Origin: Ceratobasidium sp. AG-K
Lineage: Eukaryota; Basidiomycota; Agaricomycetes; Cantharellales; Ceratobasidiaceae
Assembly (NCBI GenBank): GCA_037039685.1
Contig: JAWNGF010000004.1
Span: 5,022,001 to 5,086,000, forward strand
Direction: 5' to 3'
DNA: 64,000 bases
Positions 46,028 to 56,890 of this stretch are shown here, in pieces. Position 1 is the first letter of the stretch. Every line of letters starts with the position of its first letter. Made by a program: the position numbers and the translations under genes. The notes beneath the pieces are model-generated. The model ran no database searches, was not told the DNA's origin, and saw only the letters and a list, made by a program, of their open reading frames with translations.

Positions 46028-49000
46028 GGTGGAGAGCAAAAAGGATTTAAAGAGTAGAGTTGAGAGTGTGTTCTGGAGTAGTTGCAAGTTTTGCAGATGT
46101 CACTCTCAATTGCGCCCCCTCTGCCTTTTATCTTTCCTGGGACGTAGTTAGATGGCGTGGGAGCTTCGGGGTGTCGGCGTAGAAGGTCCTTGATGATCTT
46201 TGAAAGGTGACCAAAATCTTCCGCTCTTTGTTCTGTGTCTTCTTCACTTCCATAACCCTTCCATCTGGCCCTGTAAAAAAGACCGTCCTTTGTCTCTTTC
46301 CAGTCCAAAATCTTCTCTACTTCATATTCTTCTTCTCCTTCTTCTGTTATGATTGGCGGTGGTCAGGGTTGGTTTCAGCTGAATTCTGTGTCTTCTTTGT
46401 AAGGGCTGAGCAAGTCGATGTGGAAAACAGGGTGCACCCTCATTGTTGCTGGCAAAGTCAGCTCATAAGCGTGTGACCCTATCCTTCGCTTCACAACAAA
46501 CGGCCCGTGTTTCTTGTTATCCAGCTTTTTTGATGGTCTTTTTGTTTGAATGTTCCTTCCCAAAAGCCATACTAGATCTCCTTCCTTGTATTCGTTTCTT
46601 GGTTCTTCTTCTGGGAGCCTTTGGCTTTCCATTGACGCAATTGCTTCGTCGTGGATTTTGCGCCATTTTTCCGTGATGCTGTTTGCTTCCAGAACCTCTG
46701 ATTCTTCTGCTGAGACATTCCACAGTGGTTCCCTGCTGTAGACAATTTCGAAAGGGGAACTACCTGTTACGCGGTGCTTCTGTAGATTATAGCTGAATTC
46801 CGCAATAGGCAACAAGTCCGCCCAGTCATCCTGTCGGTAGTTGACAAATGATCATAGCCAGCCTTCCATCCATTGATTGATTCTCTCCATTATTCCATCA
46901 GTTTGGGGGTGGTAGGCAGTGCTGAAACCTGGGCTAGTTCCAATTCTCTCATAAATGGCTTTCATGAGTTTGGAGTTGAAAGTAGTCCTTTGGTCAGAGA
47001 TCGTGCTTTTTGGAAAGCCGTGTAGTTTCCAAACATTTGTGACAAAAAGGTTTGCAAGGTTGCTTGCCGTGTGAGATTCTTTGCAGGGTATGAAATGCGC
47101 CATTCTTGAGAATCGATCCACCACTACTAAGATGCTATCTGCTCCTTTTGATTTTGGTAATTTCACTATGAAGTCAAACGCTATGTCTTCCCATGGTCCT
47201 TTTGGAATCTCTAGAGGGTTGATTGGAACTATCGACTTTGATCCCTTTGTCCATTGGCAAGTTTCACAGGATTCCACATATCTGTTTACGCTTTGCTTCA
47301 TTCCCGGCCAGAAGTATCTTCTCAATATTAGTTCCAAAGTTCTAGCTTGTCCTTGATGACCCGCGATTTTTGAGTCGTGGTGAACTTGCATGATGGCCAG
47401 CCTGGATTCCTTGTCTTCTGGCACGTAAATCCTTCCTTTGAACCATAATAGTCCCTCCTTGAAATCATAATCTTTTGCACTGTGTTGTAGGGTTTTTGGT
47501 AGCGTTTCCCTTGATTCGCAGATTTTTTTGATTTGTGCCAACCCTTTGTCTGTTTCTTGTGCTTCCTTGATAGTTTCTATGATGTCTGTGTCTACTTGTC
47601 CCATAAATCCCTTGAATCTTTCGACAGCTATCATAACTTGTTCAGGCGTGGGGGTGTCTTCATGGTCTGATCGTCTAGACAATAGGTCCGGCTTAGATGA
47701 CAGGATTCCAGGGCGGTATATGATGTCAAAGTTATAGGAAGCAAGCAATTGGTGCCATCTTGCGTGTCGACGGTTGAAAGTTCTTGCTTCCTTCCAGAAC
47801 TGTAGGTTCCTATGATCGGTGTAGATGGTGATAGGGTCCTTTGTTCCTTTGAGGTATAGCCTCCAATGTGTTAAAGATTCTATAATTGCCATAAGTTCTT
47901 TATTGTGGACGTCGTAGTTGAGTTGAGCCTCGTTGAACGATTTTGAAAGAAAAGCAATAGGGTGTAGGTAGCCATCATCTTGCCTTTGCGACAGGATTGC
48001 CCCCATTGCTACTCCACTTGCGTCTGTTTCCAAGAAGAAGGGTTTGTCAGGGTTTGGATGGCGTAGAGTGGGTTCCTTGCTGATTTCTGCTTTTAGGGCT
48101 TCAAATGCTTCCTGCTGATTGTTTCCCCATTCCCATTTGTTCTCCTTTCTTGTCAAGGTTGTCAGCGGTTTTGCTAATCAGCTGAAATTTGGTACGAATC
48201 TTTGGTAGAAATTCGCGAATCCTAAAAATGCTTGGACCTGCTTGACTGTTCTTGGCTCCTTCCACTCCTTTATTGCCTTGACCTTTTCTTCCTCCATTGA
48301 GATGCCTGAATCGCTGATTCCAAGTCCAGTATATGTTAATTTGGTGACAAAGAATTCGCATTTTGGAAGCTTTGCAAAAAGATTTTCCTCCAGTAAGATC
48401 TTTAGTACCTTTCTGACATCCACGGTATGTTGGCTTCTGTCTTTAGAGAAGACTAGGATGTCGTCAATGTATACTATGACGCATCCGTCGATAAGGTCAT
48501 GGAAAATGTGGTTCATATATCTTTGGAAAATGGCGGGTGCGTTTTTTAGTCCAAAAGGCATGACGACGTATTCAAAGAGTCCTTCTTTTGTTCTGAAAGC
48601 TGTCTTCCATTTGTCACCTTCTCTGATCCTGATATTGTTGAAACCCATGCGTAGATCGATCTTGGAGAAAATTTTTGCGTCCTTGATTTTATCCAGGAGG
48701 TCTTCCATTTGGGGCATTGGGAATCTGTCGTCCTTTGTAATGGCGTTTACTCCTCTGAGGTCTTGAACAAGTCGTAGTTGGCAAACTGCCCCTGGATTTT
48801 TTTGATCAATTGGTTTTTTGACACAAAAACAAGGTGATGCAATGGGTGATTTGCTTGGTCGGATCTTTCCCGCTGCAATTTCTTCATCCAGATATTCTCT
48901 TAGTGCAATTGATTCTGCTGGAGATAGTGGGATAGGTCTGGCTGGTTTCGGAAGTTCAGCTCCTTCCTTGAAGTCGATGGCGCAGTCGTATGGACGATGA

Positions 49001-49526
49001 TCCGGGATTCTTTTAAATTTCTCTTCACTGAAGACATCGGCAAATTCCTTGAATTCTTTGGGTAGGTTGTCTATTGAGGCCGTTCTTGCTTGGATGGGTT
49101 CTGACCGCCATGATATGTGCTTTGTTTTCCAATCAATGACCGGGTTTGCTTCTTCTAACCATTCCAGTCCCAGGATAAGTTTAGTTTCCCCAGTAGGCAT
49201 TGCGAAGAAGACTTGTTTGAAGGTTCTTCCCTCCACGTCTAGTTCCAGCTTAGCTTTGAAACGTATTTGGTGAGAGAGTTCCTTCCCTTGGATACCAATC
49301 ACTTTTCTCGGAGTGGGAAGTTCCATGAGTGGAATATTGTTGGATCGAGCCCAAGAGATGTCCAAGAAGTTCCTTGATGCTCCAGAATCGATGAGGGTTG
49401 GGATGAGTTCTGTGATTCTGGCAACGTTTGCATAAACAATGGTTGACTCATTTGTTGCTCTAAAGTACATTGTTCCTATTGCCGGTTTTTTGGTCTCTCC
49501 ACACACAGTTAGAGGGAGACCCCTTC
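45592..49526 (-). pseudogene. pol of chromovirus 2, near-intact with four TGA codons
   Basis: Single frame from the shift site to 45592. Protease LIDSGAS; RT with KIDLRMGF, MPFGLKNAP and YIDDILVFSK (catalytic Asp pair kept); RNase H TDASGVAMGA and YTDHRNL; integrase zinc finger (HHDSKIAGH, CETC), DFIVKLP, SDQ and an E in the HPQTDG region; chromodomain (YEVEKI, YRARWKGYG). TGA codons stand at 48178-48180, 46852-46854, 46375-46377 and 46363-46365, where the older element has sense codons (Thr, Arg, Trp, Arg). The tail runs on over ORF3 for 436 nt. Confidence 0.93.
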
Positions 49527-49533
49527 TTTTCCC
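49492..49533 (-). promoter_or_regulatory. -1 ribosomal frameshift site, chromovirus 2
   Basis: GGGAAAA (minus strand of 49527-49533), spacer GAAGG, stem GGTCTC (49516-49521) pairing with GAGACC (49492-49497). It is conserved position for position with the older element. Confidence 0.78.
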
Positions 49534-51503
49534 GAGTCTTCCATAATTGTTGCCTCCCTTCCTTTAACGCTAGGTTCCGTTGTTATCCATTCCTTGGACG
49601 GGCATTTGAATGAACGGTGTCCTTCCTGCCCGCATTTCAAGCAGCGGTTGCTTGCTATCCTTGCTTTGTATACTTCGTCAGGTAGTCGTTTTGTAGAGGA
49701 TTGTCCGCTAGCGGTTGGTTGGGCTGCTTTCTTCCCAGTAGAGGTCTTGATTTGTTGCAATTTCTGGTCGATAGAGATTGCGATTGAGATCCACCAGTCA
49801 AGAGAAAGTTCTCGTTCTGTCCCATCTTCATTGATCAGGGTTAGTTCAAAACGAGCTAGTTCGGTTTTGACCTCAGACTTCAACCCTTCCTTGAATTGGT
49901 TGATCAGGGCTTCCTGTCCCCAATTTACGTCTACCAGAAGGTATCGGAATTCCAAAGCATAGTTTGCTACCGAGTTGGTCTGTTTGCATTTTCGGATGTC
50001 CGATTCGGCTTTAGCTTTCTTGTTAGGGTCGCTGAACTGTTCCATGAAGTGTCCTTTGAAACTCTCCCATGAGACAAGATTTTGGTTGTTTCCTCCTTGG
50101 TTAAGCGATCGTAAGAGTACTTGTGCCCAGTGGGTGGCAGCTTTGTTCTCGGACTTGAAATTTGCTAGGGCTTTGCAGATCCTTTCTTTGTCGGAAGTGT
50201 ATTGATCGCCTAGACGTACAAAGTAGCTCTCCATTTGTGTGATGAACATTTCCGCACCTTCTCCTTTCCTTCTGTCAAAGGCTTTGGGGCGAGTCACCTT
50301 GGGACAACGTGGTCCGCTACCAATGTTTGGGTTCTCAGTCAGTCGTTGAATTCTTAATTCTAATTTGTCAATTCTGGTAGATTCCGCGTCTGGATGCGGT
50401 GGAGAATTTGATCGCCTGGAGGGGATCCCGTGGAGGGACGCTTCGTCCATTTCTTCTCGCATGTTGTTGATAGTTTCCTGAACTTCCGTGATTTTGGTGG
50501 TAAAGAAGGTTCCTTCCTGTCGTAAGGTTTCTAATCCTTGTGTTACTGCCTTGTTCCACTCGAGTTGCCCTTGTCTGGTAATGTTGAGTTCTTCGCGTAC
50601 ATTGTTCACTAGTCCTTGAGTGTTGGTAACTTCATTTCGAAGGCGGGTTACGTCTTGACCAACTAGAAAGGAGTTATGTTCGCCATTTCTTGCCAAGTTC
50701 AGAATGTCCGTCAAGGTTCCTTGTAGGGTGTTGATGGAGTCGTTAAAGATTTGCTGGTTGTTTGCTAGAACCTGTGTCGCTTGTTCTAGGCCACTAAGCC
50801 TTCGATCTATAGTGACTCTCATTCCGTCTATAACCCTAAGGGTAGCGTTGTGTCTTCCTTCTAGAAGGTCGTCTAGGTTATCTAAATTGCTGATTACAGC
50901 CCTGCTGCTAGAGCTGGAACTTGAACTTCCTGGATCACCGGCGTTTTGTTGTACCGGGGCTGGTTGCTTGGAGTAACCCTGTGGGATATATGGTGGTGCT
51001 GGAATCGCTGGTGTGACTGGCTGGGAAGCCACTGGAATTGGTCCTGCGTTGGTGATGGTTCCTCCAATTTGGGGGACTGTAGGGACATTGGGAACGTGAG
51101 GTGTAGGAGGAGGTCTAATGGGAACAAGCGATACGCCTCCATGAGCTTCGGGTTGGGGAGAAAAGAACTGTCTTCTAGTCCCTAACAACCACAAGGGATG
51201 TGATGGCCCTGGAGTTACAGTTGGAATACAAATTACAGCTGGAGTAGGGTCATTCGTGAGATCTCCTGGTTCTCTATTTGTGATAGTAGGTTCTTCCTCT
51301 TGTACTGTTGTCATGTCAGGAATGCCGAAAGCTCCTGGCATTGATGTTTGACTTTGGGGGCGTGATTGGGCAGGACCTCCCGCTTGAGTTTGTGCGATAT
51401 CTTGCTTGTTTAGTGATCCTGTGGGCCTTGCTGCCCGACTGGGTCCTCTTCTTGTTGATATAGTGGATGAGGGTCGTGACCCTACATCTTCTTGAATAGA
51501 CAT
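49509..51503 (-). CDS. gag of chromovirus 2, 664 aa
   Basis: ATG at 51503, TAA at 49509-49511. Pro/Ser/Thr-rich N-terminus, a long predicted coiled coil (about residues 220-340), a capsid-like core (KGEGAEMFITQMESYFVRL, DPNKKAKAESDIRKC) and a zinc knuckle CLKCGQEGHRSFKC near the C-terminus. It forms the particle shell and binds the RNA. Intact, unlike gag of the older element. Confidence 0.93.
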   Translation of the reverse strand: MSIQEDVGSRPSSTISTRRGPSRAARPTGSLNKQDIAQTQAGGPAQSRPQSQTSMPGAFGIPDMTTVQEEEPTITNREPGDLTNDPTPAVICIPTVTPGPSHPLWLLGTRRQFFSPQPEAHGGVSLVPIRPPPTPHVPNVPTVPQIGGTITNAGPIPVASQPVTPAIPAPPYIPQGYSKQPAPVQQNAGDPGSSSSSSSSRAVISNLDNLDDLLEGRHNATLRVIDGMRVTIDRRLSGLEQATQVLANNQQIFNDSINTLQGTLTDILNLARNGEHNSFLVGQDVTRLRNEVTNTQGLVNNVREELNITRQGQLEWNKAVTQGLETLRQEGTFFTTKITEVQETINNMREEMDEASLHGIPSRRSNSPPHPDAESTRIDKLELRIQRLTENPNIGSGPRCPKVTRPKAFDRRKGEGAEMFITQMESYFVRLGDQYTSDKERICKALANFKSENKAATHWAQVLLRSLNQGGNNQNLVSWESFKGHFMEQFSDPNKKAKAESDIRKCKQTNSVANYALEFRYLLVDVNWGQEALINQFKEGLKSEVKTELARFELTLINEDGTERELSLDWWISIAISIDQKLQQIKTSTGKKAAQPTASGQSSTKRLPDEVYKARIASNRCLKCGQEGHRSFKCPSKEWITTEPSVKGREATIMEDSGKEGVSL

Positions 51504-51518
51504 GTTTGTGTGTTGTTA

Positions 51519-51530
51519 AGCTTGTTTTGT
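51519..51530 (-). promoter_or_regulatory. Self-priming primer-binding site, chromovirus 2
   Basis: Minus strand ACAAAACAAGCT, two bases inside the 5' LTR. It is a 12/12 complement of AGCTTGTTTTGT (minus strand of 51694-51705), which begins about 34 nt after the start of the TATA box. Confidence 0.85.
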
Positions 51531-51532
51531 AA

Positions 51533-51989
51533 TGTCGTAAGCTTCTTCTTGGTGGCTATGAGACAAGCCGCGATGGAGAGTGGACGGCACTAAGACCTAA
51601 GTGACCTCTTGAACCGCAACACACTTAAGCATCTGTAGGCTCTTGAGGGTAGGGGTGGTTCAAAGTGTCACTCAAAGGGGATGTTTTGACGAGACAAAAC
51701 AAGCTGGGGTTACCAGGCTTGTTGGTCCTCTATATATATTCAGAAAGCGGCCGAGTCATACAAGGTGTAGCCGCACAAGTCATACAAATAAGCCAGTCAG
51801 GAGTGTCCATGTGAGTCATGCTGTATGAACAGACATGACTCATACAAAGCACAGCCGCGTTACACAGTGTAACACATAACCACAAGAAGGTGGCAACGTG
51901 GCAAACGGAAACGGGGAACGTAACACAAAGAGGGAAGACAGGCGGACGCGGCGACGGGCGAGTCCGATGGAGTGAGCTAGCTCACGACA
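51533..51989 (-). repeat. 5' LTR of chromovirus 2 (457 bp) with TATA promoter
   Basis: Minus strand TGTCGTGAGCTAGC to CTTACGACA. TATATATA at 51731-51739; predicted transcription start at 51705. Confidence 0.95.
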
Positions 51990-51994
51990 TCTTG

Positions 51995-52142
51995 CCCGCC
52001 TGTACTTTGCCTTGTGTTGTGTTTCTGTTTCTGTTTGCCGCGTGGCCACGTTCTTGTGGTTGTTCTGTTACATTGTGTAATGCGGCTGTGCTTTGTACAA
52101 GTCATGACTGCCCGCGCAGCATGACTCACTTGGACACTCCTG
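51995..52142 (+). repeat. 3' LTR of chromovirus 1, right part, truncated
   Basis: CCCGCCTGTACTTTGCCTTG onward continues exactly where the left part stopped at 44764, and matches 37537-37685. Homology ends at GGACACTCCTG near 52142, so the last two-thirds of the LTR is gone. Confidence 0.9.
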
Positions 52143-52632
52143 CATTGGCAAATTGGCCAGGAGATGATCACGGGTATGGCGGTTTATTAGATATGTTCAT
52201 GATTTCCTCAGATTTTGATGGATTGTAACCAGTTACTGTGTGGTCCCATAGTTACCATTTTCCCGTACTGATTCTAAGATATCCTATGAATCATACCAGC
52301 AGTTCCTATTTGAATGAGGAACAAGGAAAGCTTAATTACACTGGAAAGCGCTGTCTTTCAGTGAGCAAACCAGCTATGGAATAGGCTAAGACAGATCATT
52401 GCCTGGAATGTTATTGTAAGAGCCGATTGGTTGACTTCTTTGGATCACTATTTGTATTGTTATCGAATGTCACATATCAGAGTGAGATCTAAGACTGCAA
52501 TAGTTTGGCATGAAAATAGCGTAAATGCAAAGGACTAAATCAATGTGCATATCACTGTTTTCACAACATAAATTGCAGTGTAATGAACTTGTACATGCAT
52601 TTTCATCCGGTACAGTTGATAAGGCTATTGGA
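52143..52632. other. Unannotated AT-rich spacer
   Basis: No ORF or repeat recognised between the truncated LTR and the Plavaka-type gene. It is the 3' flank of that gene. Confidence 0.4.
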
Positions 52633-55600
52633 TTACCAGCTTGGGCCATCGTCGCCTTCGTCATCTAGCATGAATTGATTGGTGTCATTACTATTCCTTC
52701 CTTCCTCGTCACTCTCGTCGTCGGTATCCTCTTCCTCGTCATCTTCCCTCTCATCTATTTCGCTACCCTCGTCCCCTTCAACCCCATCATCTTGTTCCTC
52801 ATGGTCAATATACTCGTAACCTATTGTATGTAGTCAGTATATCGCGAATTGCATCAATTAAACTGTCATAAAACTGTACCTAATTTGAGAGTCTGGGCTG
52901 AGATGCCAACAGTGGACTCAGGTGCGTTTGCTTGCGTTATATGCCCAATTGCCATGCCAGAGAATCGCATGAACATGTCTCGATCGGCAAATCTAACACG
53001 AACAAGTAAGCGAGACACAAAGACTTATCATTAAGAGTATTAACAAGCAGCATTGATCGTCATGATGCTCACCGGTTGAGATAGTAATGCTCCCAATCCT
53101 CGGTTGACCTGTCGTCAATCGCGAGCGAGTCTAATGACCCTAGATAGCGCAACGACTGACCGCCCACAAATCTGGGAATGAGATGTGCCGCTCGAATCAC
53201 GTCGATGGGGTCAACAAAATCGAAAGCGTGAGTGCTCGCAGAGTCTGTAAAGTACACAACCCGGTCCAGTCGGCAAGTCTCCCAACCTCCGGGTGCATCG
53301 ACTGCACGACCCAACCATCTAACCCATAAAAAGTCCATTCCCTGCGGCCGCCCGCCATTACGGCACACATTGGCGTGATAAATACCCAGAACTCGTGCGT
53401 ACCAAAACCGATGTGCGCCGGCATTGGAGACATCCGGCTCATCTGACGGAACAAGCACAAATCGTTTGGGAGTTCCCGGGTTAATGGTATCCTGAGCACG
53501 GCGAACGTCGTATGTAGTATAGCGTATCTTCAACGTCTTGTGTGCATAAATTCGATCCCATTGAAACTGGATCGTTGAAAGATCCGCCATACTTTGGTCG
53601 ACCTCATCTTGATAGTGCCCTCCCGATAGACGTGCGTGTAGGTGACATTTGAGTCGAGGGATAAACTCCTGAAAGGGTATGTCAGCTTGGTTGCAACAAC
53701 GTAGACAAAGAAACAGAGCACTCGCATTTAAAGCGGGGTCGGGGCGATCCTCTTTCAACCATTGAGCTAGAAATATAGGGTTCTTTTGAGATGCGGCAAT
53801 CTGATAAGCTGAACGTCCCGCATCATCTATTGGTAGGTCCTCCTCCGTAAGCTTTGGGCCAATATCCGCACTAGTCTTTGCATGCAAAGTGTTGCTAGCT
53901 GTGATTTCGTTGTGGATGTCGTTCAAGCGCGTCTCAATCCGCTGGATCTTGCTCATCTGAGCGAGGAATTGTCGCCCGTTTGTTCGCGCATATCGTCGCT
54001 TTGTGTACCGATGTAAGAGCTCTCCCTTAATTCACGTGAGAAATCAAGTCATAGGCACGAGAACCTGGCTCACCGTTTGTGTAGAAAATGAGTCGGTAGT
54101 TCCCATGGACTCAATCATGTTCGGGTAGTCTCCTAGTGCATGGTGCTTTGGTGTGTCCAAGTTAAAGCTATGACAGTGCCGGTTGGTGTCAGCGGGTGGT
54201 ACGGCGGGTGAGTCTTGATCTTCGGACTGGTCGGCTGTTAAGGCGGCTCGCGGTCTTGCCTTTTTACGTGCACGCTGCTGTCGAGTCGATTGTTCTTTCG
54301 GCGTTTCATAGATATTCATTTCAGACGTGATTTGGCGGAAGTTTCGGAGCTCGTGACCAAGACGAGTGGTTGTATGCCTCAGCGCCTGAATGGTTATGTC
54401 GGTATGCCGACGGAGCTTGCCTAGAGCGTGCCACTGTGCTAGAACGAATAGAAGCGTAATGACTTGTGACTCAATCGATTGTGGGAGCAAACCCTCAAGA
54501 GCGGGAATAATGCACTGATAAAATGACAATCAATCACTTAACCTTTGGCGTTATTCATCTGTGTATGACTAACCTGAAGAATGTCCTCATAATTTCGTGC
54601 TGCGGGTCTGGTCATATCTGAGACATCTTGACTGAACGAGCGAATTGTTCCATCACCAAATGGTGGAATCAGTCGGAATCTAAGTTATTTGTGGGTAAGA
54701 ACAAAGCATGCATACAAACAATTAAACGTCACGTACCTCTCGTTGAATGTAGCCACGGACTTTGATCCAGTAGAATGTAAAATGCGGAGTATGTGGAGGA
54801 AGGTGGACTTCCACACTCCGAGTTCGAACTCGTGTAGAAAATCGACTGTAAGCGCGTCGAAAATATCAAATCCAAACAGTCGTAAGCGTTGGGAAAAGGC
54901 GTTCTAGTCAGCGAACGACCATAGTTAGCAATGGGTCCCCTCTTTTACTATCCACCAAACGAGAGCAGTTTGCGATACTTACATTTGTTGGGACATATGA
55001 ATGTGGTTTCAATAGCTTCTCGACACCTTTTGAAGTGACTGCTCGACCCTCGAGATAAATTATTGATCTCGCCTTTTCGATTAGTTCGTTTCGTGTGTGA
55101 TCATCGATACGTTTAAGCTCTTGTCGGCGTGTCATATCCTCAGGTAAACCCATGTATGCGAATTCGGACTTTGGTACTTCACAGCGGGGACATGGGCGCA
55201 AGGATTGCGTGCCCCGTATGGTTGCAAGTAGAATCCTGGATCTCCTATCAGTACGTAGCCAACGTATGCGAAAAATATCCTAAGTACTTCTCTTGATAGT
55301 CTGCTGAGTAAGAAAAAATACGTGGAAACACGCGCCGAGTAATGCCATCGGCACAACGAATTACTATTCCATGGCGCCAGGCCTGGAGGAACCAATCATC
55401 TAATAGATTCATCCAGACTGCATGGATGAGCTCTCGGCGGAGGTGAGTCAACAACGCTTCAGGAATTGGTCGGCCGCCTTCGAGTTTTCGGAGCTCGTCT
55501 TGTATATTTGCTGGAAGCTATTGCATTTATAAGGATTACTGGCCATTAAGGCAAAATTGGACACACTAGTGTTACGCACTGTGGGTATATAGCCAACCTC

Positions 55601-56890
55601 GTGATGGTTCTTGGTGTTTGGCTTGCAACGCTCATATTTGGAGAGATTCCCAAACATGATCCGAATCGGCCAAGCTTGAGCAGTACCAAATTCAGCCAGT
55701 TGAGTTGCATTGGAGAATACCATTATCATTGCTGCACATCGGGGAAGATTACATGGTTCATCAAGTTCGATTTTTTGAACCGCTTCGTGCGCTTTTAGCA
55801 TCCGTTCCGATTCATAGACTTCTCCATACGAGCGGTAAACCTTTGAGGTCTTGGGATCCTTGCAAAATGCATTGTATGGTTCGTAATGAAAGAGTCGAGT
55901 GTTGTTCTTCGAGAACGAAGCCTTTACCGCATCAACGAGGGATGTAGATTTCAGCGTTGGAACCTTGAATATGCCCAAGGTTGGATTGGCCTTGTAAGCA
56001 GTTGCAGCTGCAGGAGTTTGAGGCGGGATTCTTATCGACACGCTGTGTGATTTCAAGGCAGAAGTGGGTTCCAGGGCATATGCAGCAAGTAGTTCGTCAA
56101 GTTGGCGCCAGTCGATATCAGAGAGGTCGGTGGGTTTGAAATTAGGATGAGTGATCACCTGCACAAGCGATTTGCGTGCGCCGTTGGACTTTTTATTACC
56201 CTGAACCCAGTGCCAATGCTGAAGCAAGAATGCCGAGAAGTTGGGACATGGGAAAATTAGGTCATTAAGTGAACAAGCTGGCTTTGTTGTTGATATATTT
56301 TGTACCTCTGAGACATCCTCCAGTTTGCATGCGGAGTCAGGGACTGTGAGTGGTTTACTAGGATAGACCCGATATTGGCCAAATGAGTCCACAGGGGTTG
56401 TATACAGTACGGGTGCTGGGGCCGCATGTAAAATAACTCGGCAGATTTGGGGAGCCAGATTTAGTGCTGTATCAGATTCATTGATGGGCATAGGTGGGGC
56501 TTCTGGTAAAATGTCGTGTTCCTGGCGATATTGACCAAAGGTGGGGAGATAGGAGGGTACTCCGCAGGCAGAGTTGGGATATGTGCTGCTTGGCTGAGTA
56601 GGAGTATGCAGCTTGGGATTGGAGCTGGTATTGCTACTTGATGCAGTTAGAGGTACCTCAGCAGGGGCAGCCTTAGTTTGGCGATCCACCCGAAATGAGA
56701 CAGAGGCCTCGTGGTAGGATGCCTAAAAATAGGGGGCAAAAACTAGGTATTCTGCACTAAATAATACTCAGACTACATACCAATGTATCTCTGTGGTCCT
56801 CAGTTCAGGCTACCTTGGTTGAACATATGTAGCTCATTACACTACTTGCATTACCTGGCGTCCGATATTTTCGCTTTCTTCAAAGTGCAT
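52633..56890 (-). CDS. Plavaka-family transposase-like protein, 10 exons, 1209 aa, intact
   Basis: Exons 56855-56890, 55580-56722, 55288-55517, 54983-55235, 54737-54903, 54574-54679, 54074-54514, 53073-54025, 52880-52992 and 52633-52820 sum to 3630 nt, every junction in frame. Plavaka blocks in order: YRSYGEVYESERM, FSNATQLAEFGTAQAWPI, LSKYERCKPN, HLRRELIHAVWMNLLDD, GIVIRCADGITRRVFPRIF, CPRCEVP, FLHEFELGVWKSTF, NERFRLIPPFGDG, IPALEGLLP, HALGDYPNMIESMGTTDS, FWYARVLGIYHANV, NRFADRDMFMRFSG. The C-terminus is a long Asp/Glu tail. The zinc finger usual at the N-terminus of such proteins is not visible. The first 12-codon exon is the least certain. Plavaka belongs to the KDZ/CACTA-like DNA transposons; no terminal inverted repeats were found, so it may be immobile or domesticated. 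Confidence 0.85.

Larger units (their letters stand above)
44765..51989 (-). mobile_element. Gypsy chromovirus 2 (young, minus strand, 7225 bp), TSD TCTTG
   Basis: Two 457-bp LTRs (44765-45221 and 51533-51989) that look nearly identical, target duplication TCTTG at 44760-44764 and 51990-51994, PBS, intact gag, shift site, pol, ORF3 and purine tract (GGGGGGAGTAA next to 45221). CpG content is normal, unlike the older element it sits in. Four in-frame TGA codons in pol make this copy non-autonomous. Confidence 0.96.
37497..52142 (+). mobile_element. Gypsy chromovirus 1 (old, plus strand, split by later insertions)
   Basis: Order: 5' LTR 37497-37951, self-complementary PBS, gag, -1 shift site, pol with chromodomain, ORF3, purine tract AGGGGGGAGTAA (about 44710-44721) and 3' LTR starting at 44722. 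The 3' LTR is split at 44764/51995 by the younger element and ends, truncated, near 52142. ORF3 is split by a solo LTR. It inserted into LRR copy 4. Catalytic residues of RT and integrase are mutated, so it is dead. Structure and PBS place it with the Tf1/sushi-type chromoviruses. Confidence 0.92.

Noticed and set aside
46363..48180. TGA recoding (for example as Trp) in the young pol
   Set aside because: Host genes here, such as the F-box/LRR gene and the acyltransferase, use TGA as a true stop, and the TGA codons replace different residues; mutation is the simpler explanation.
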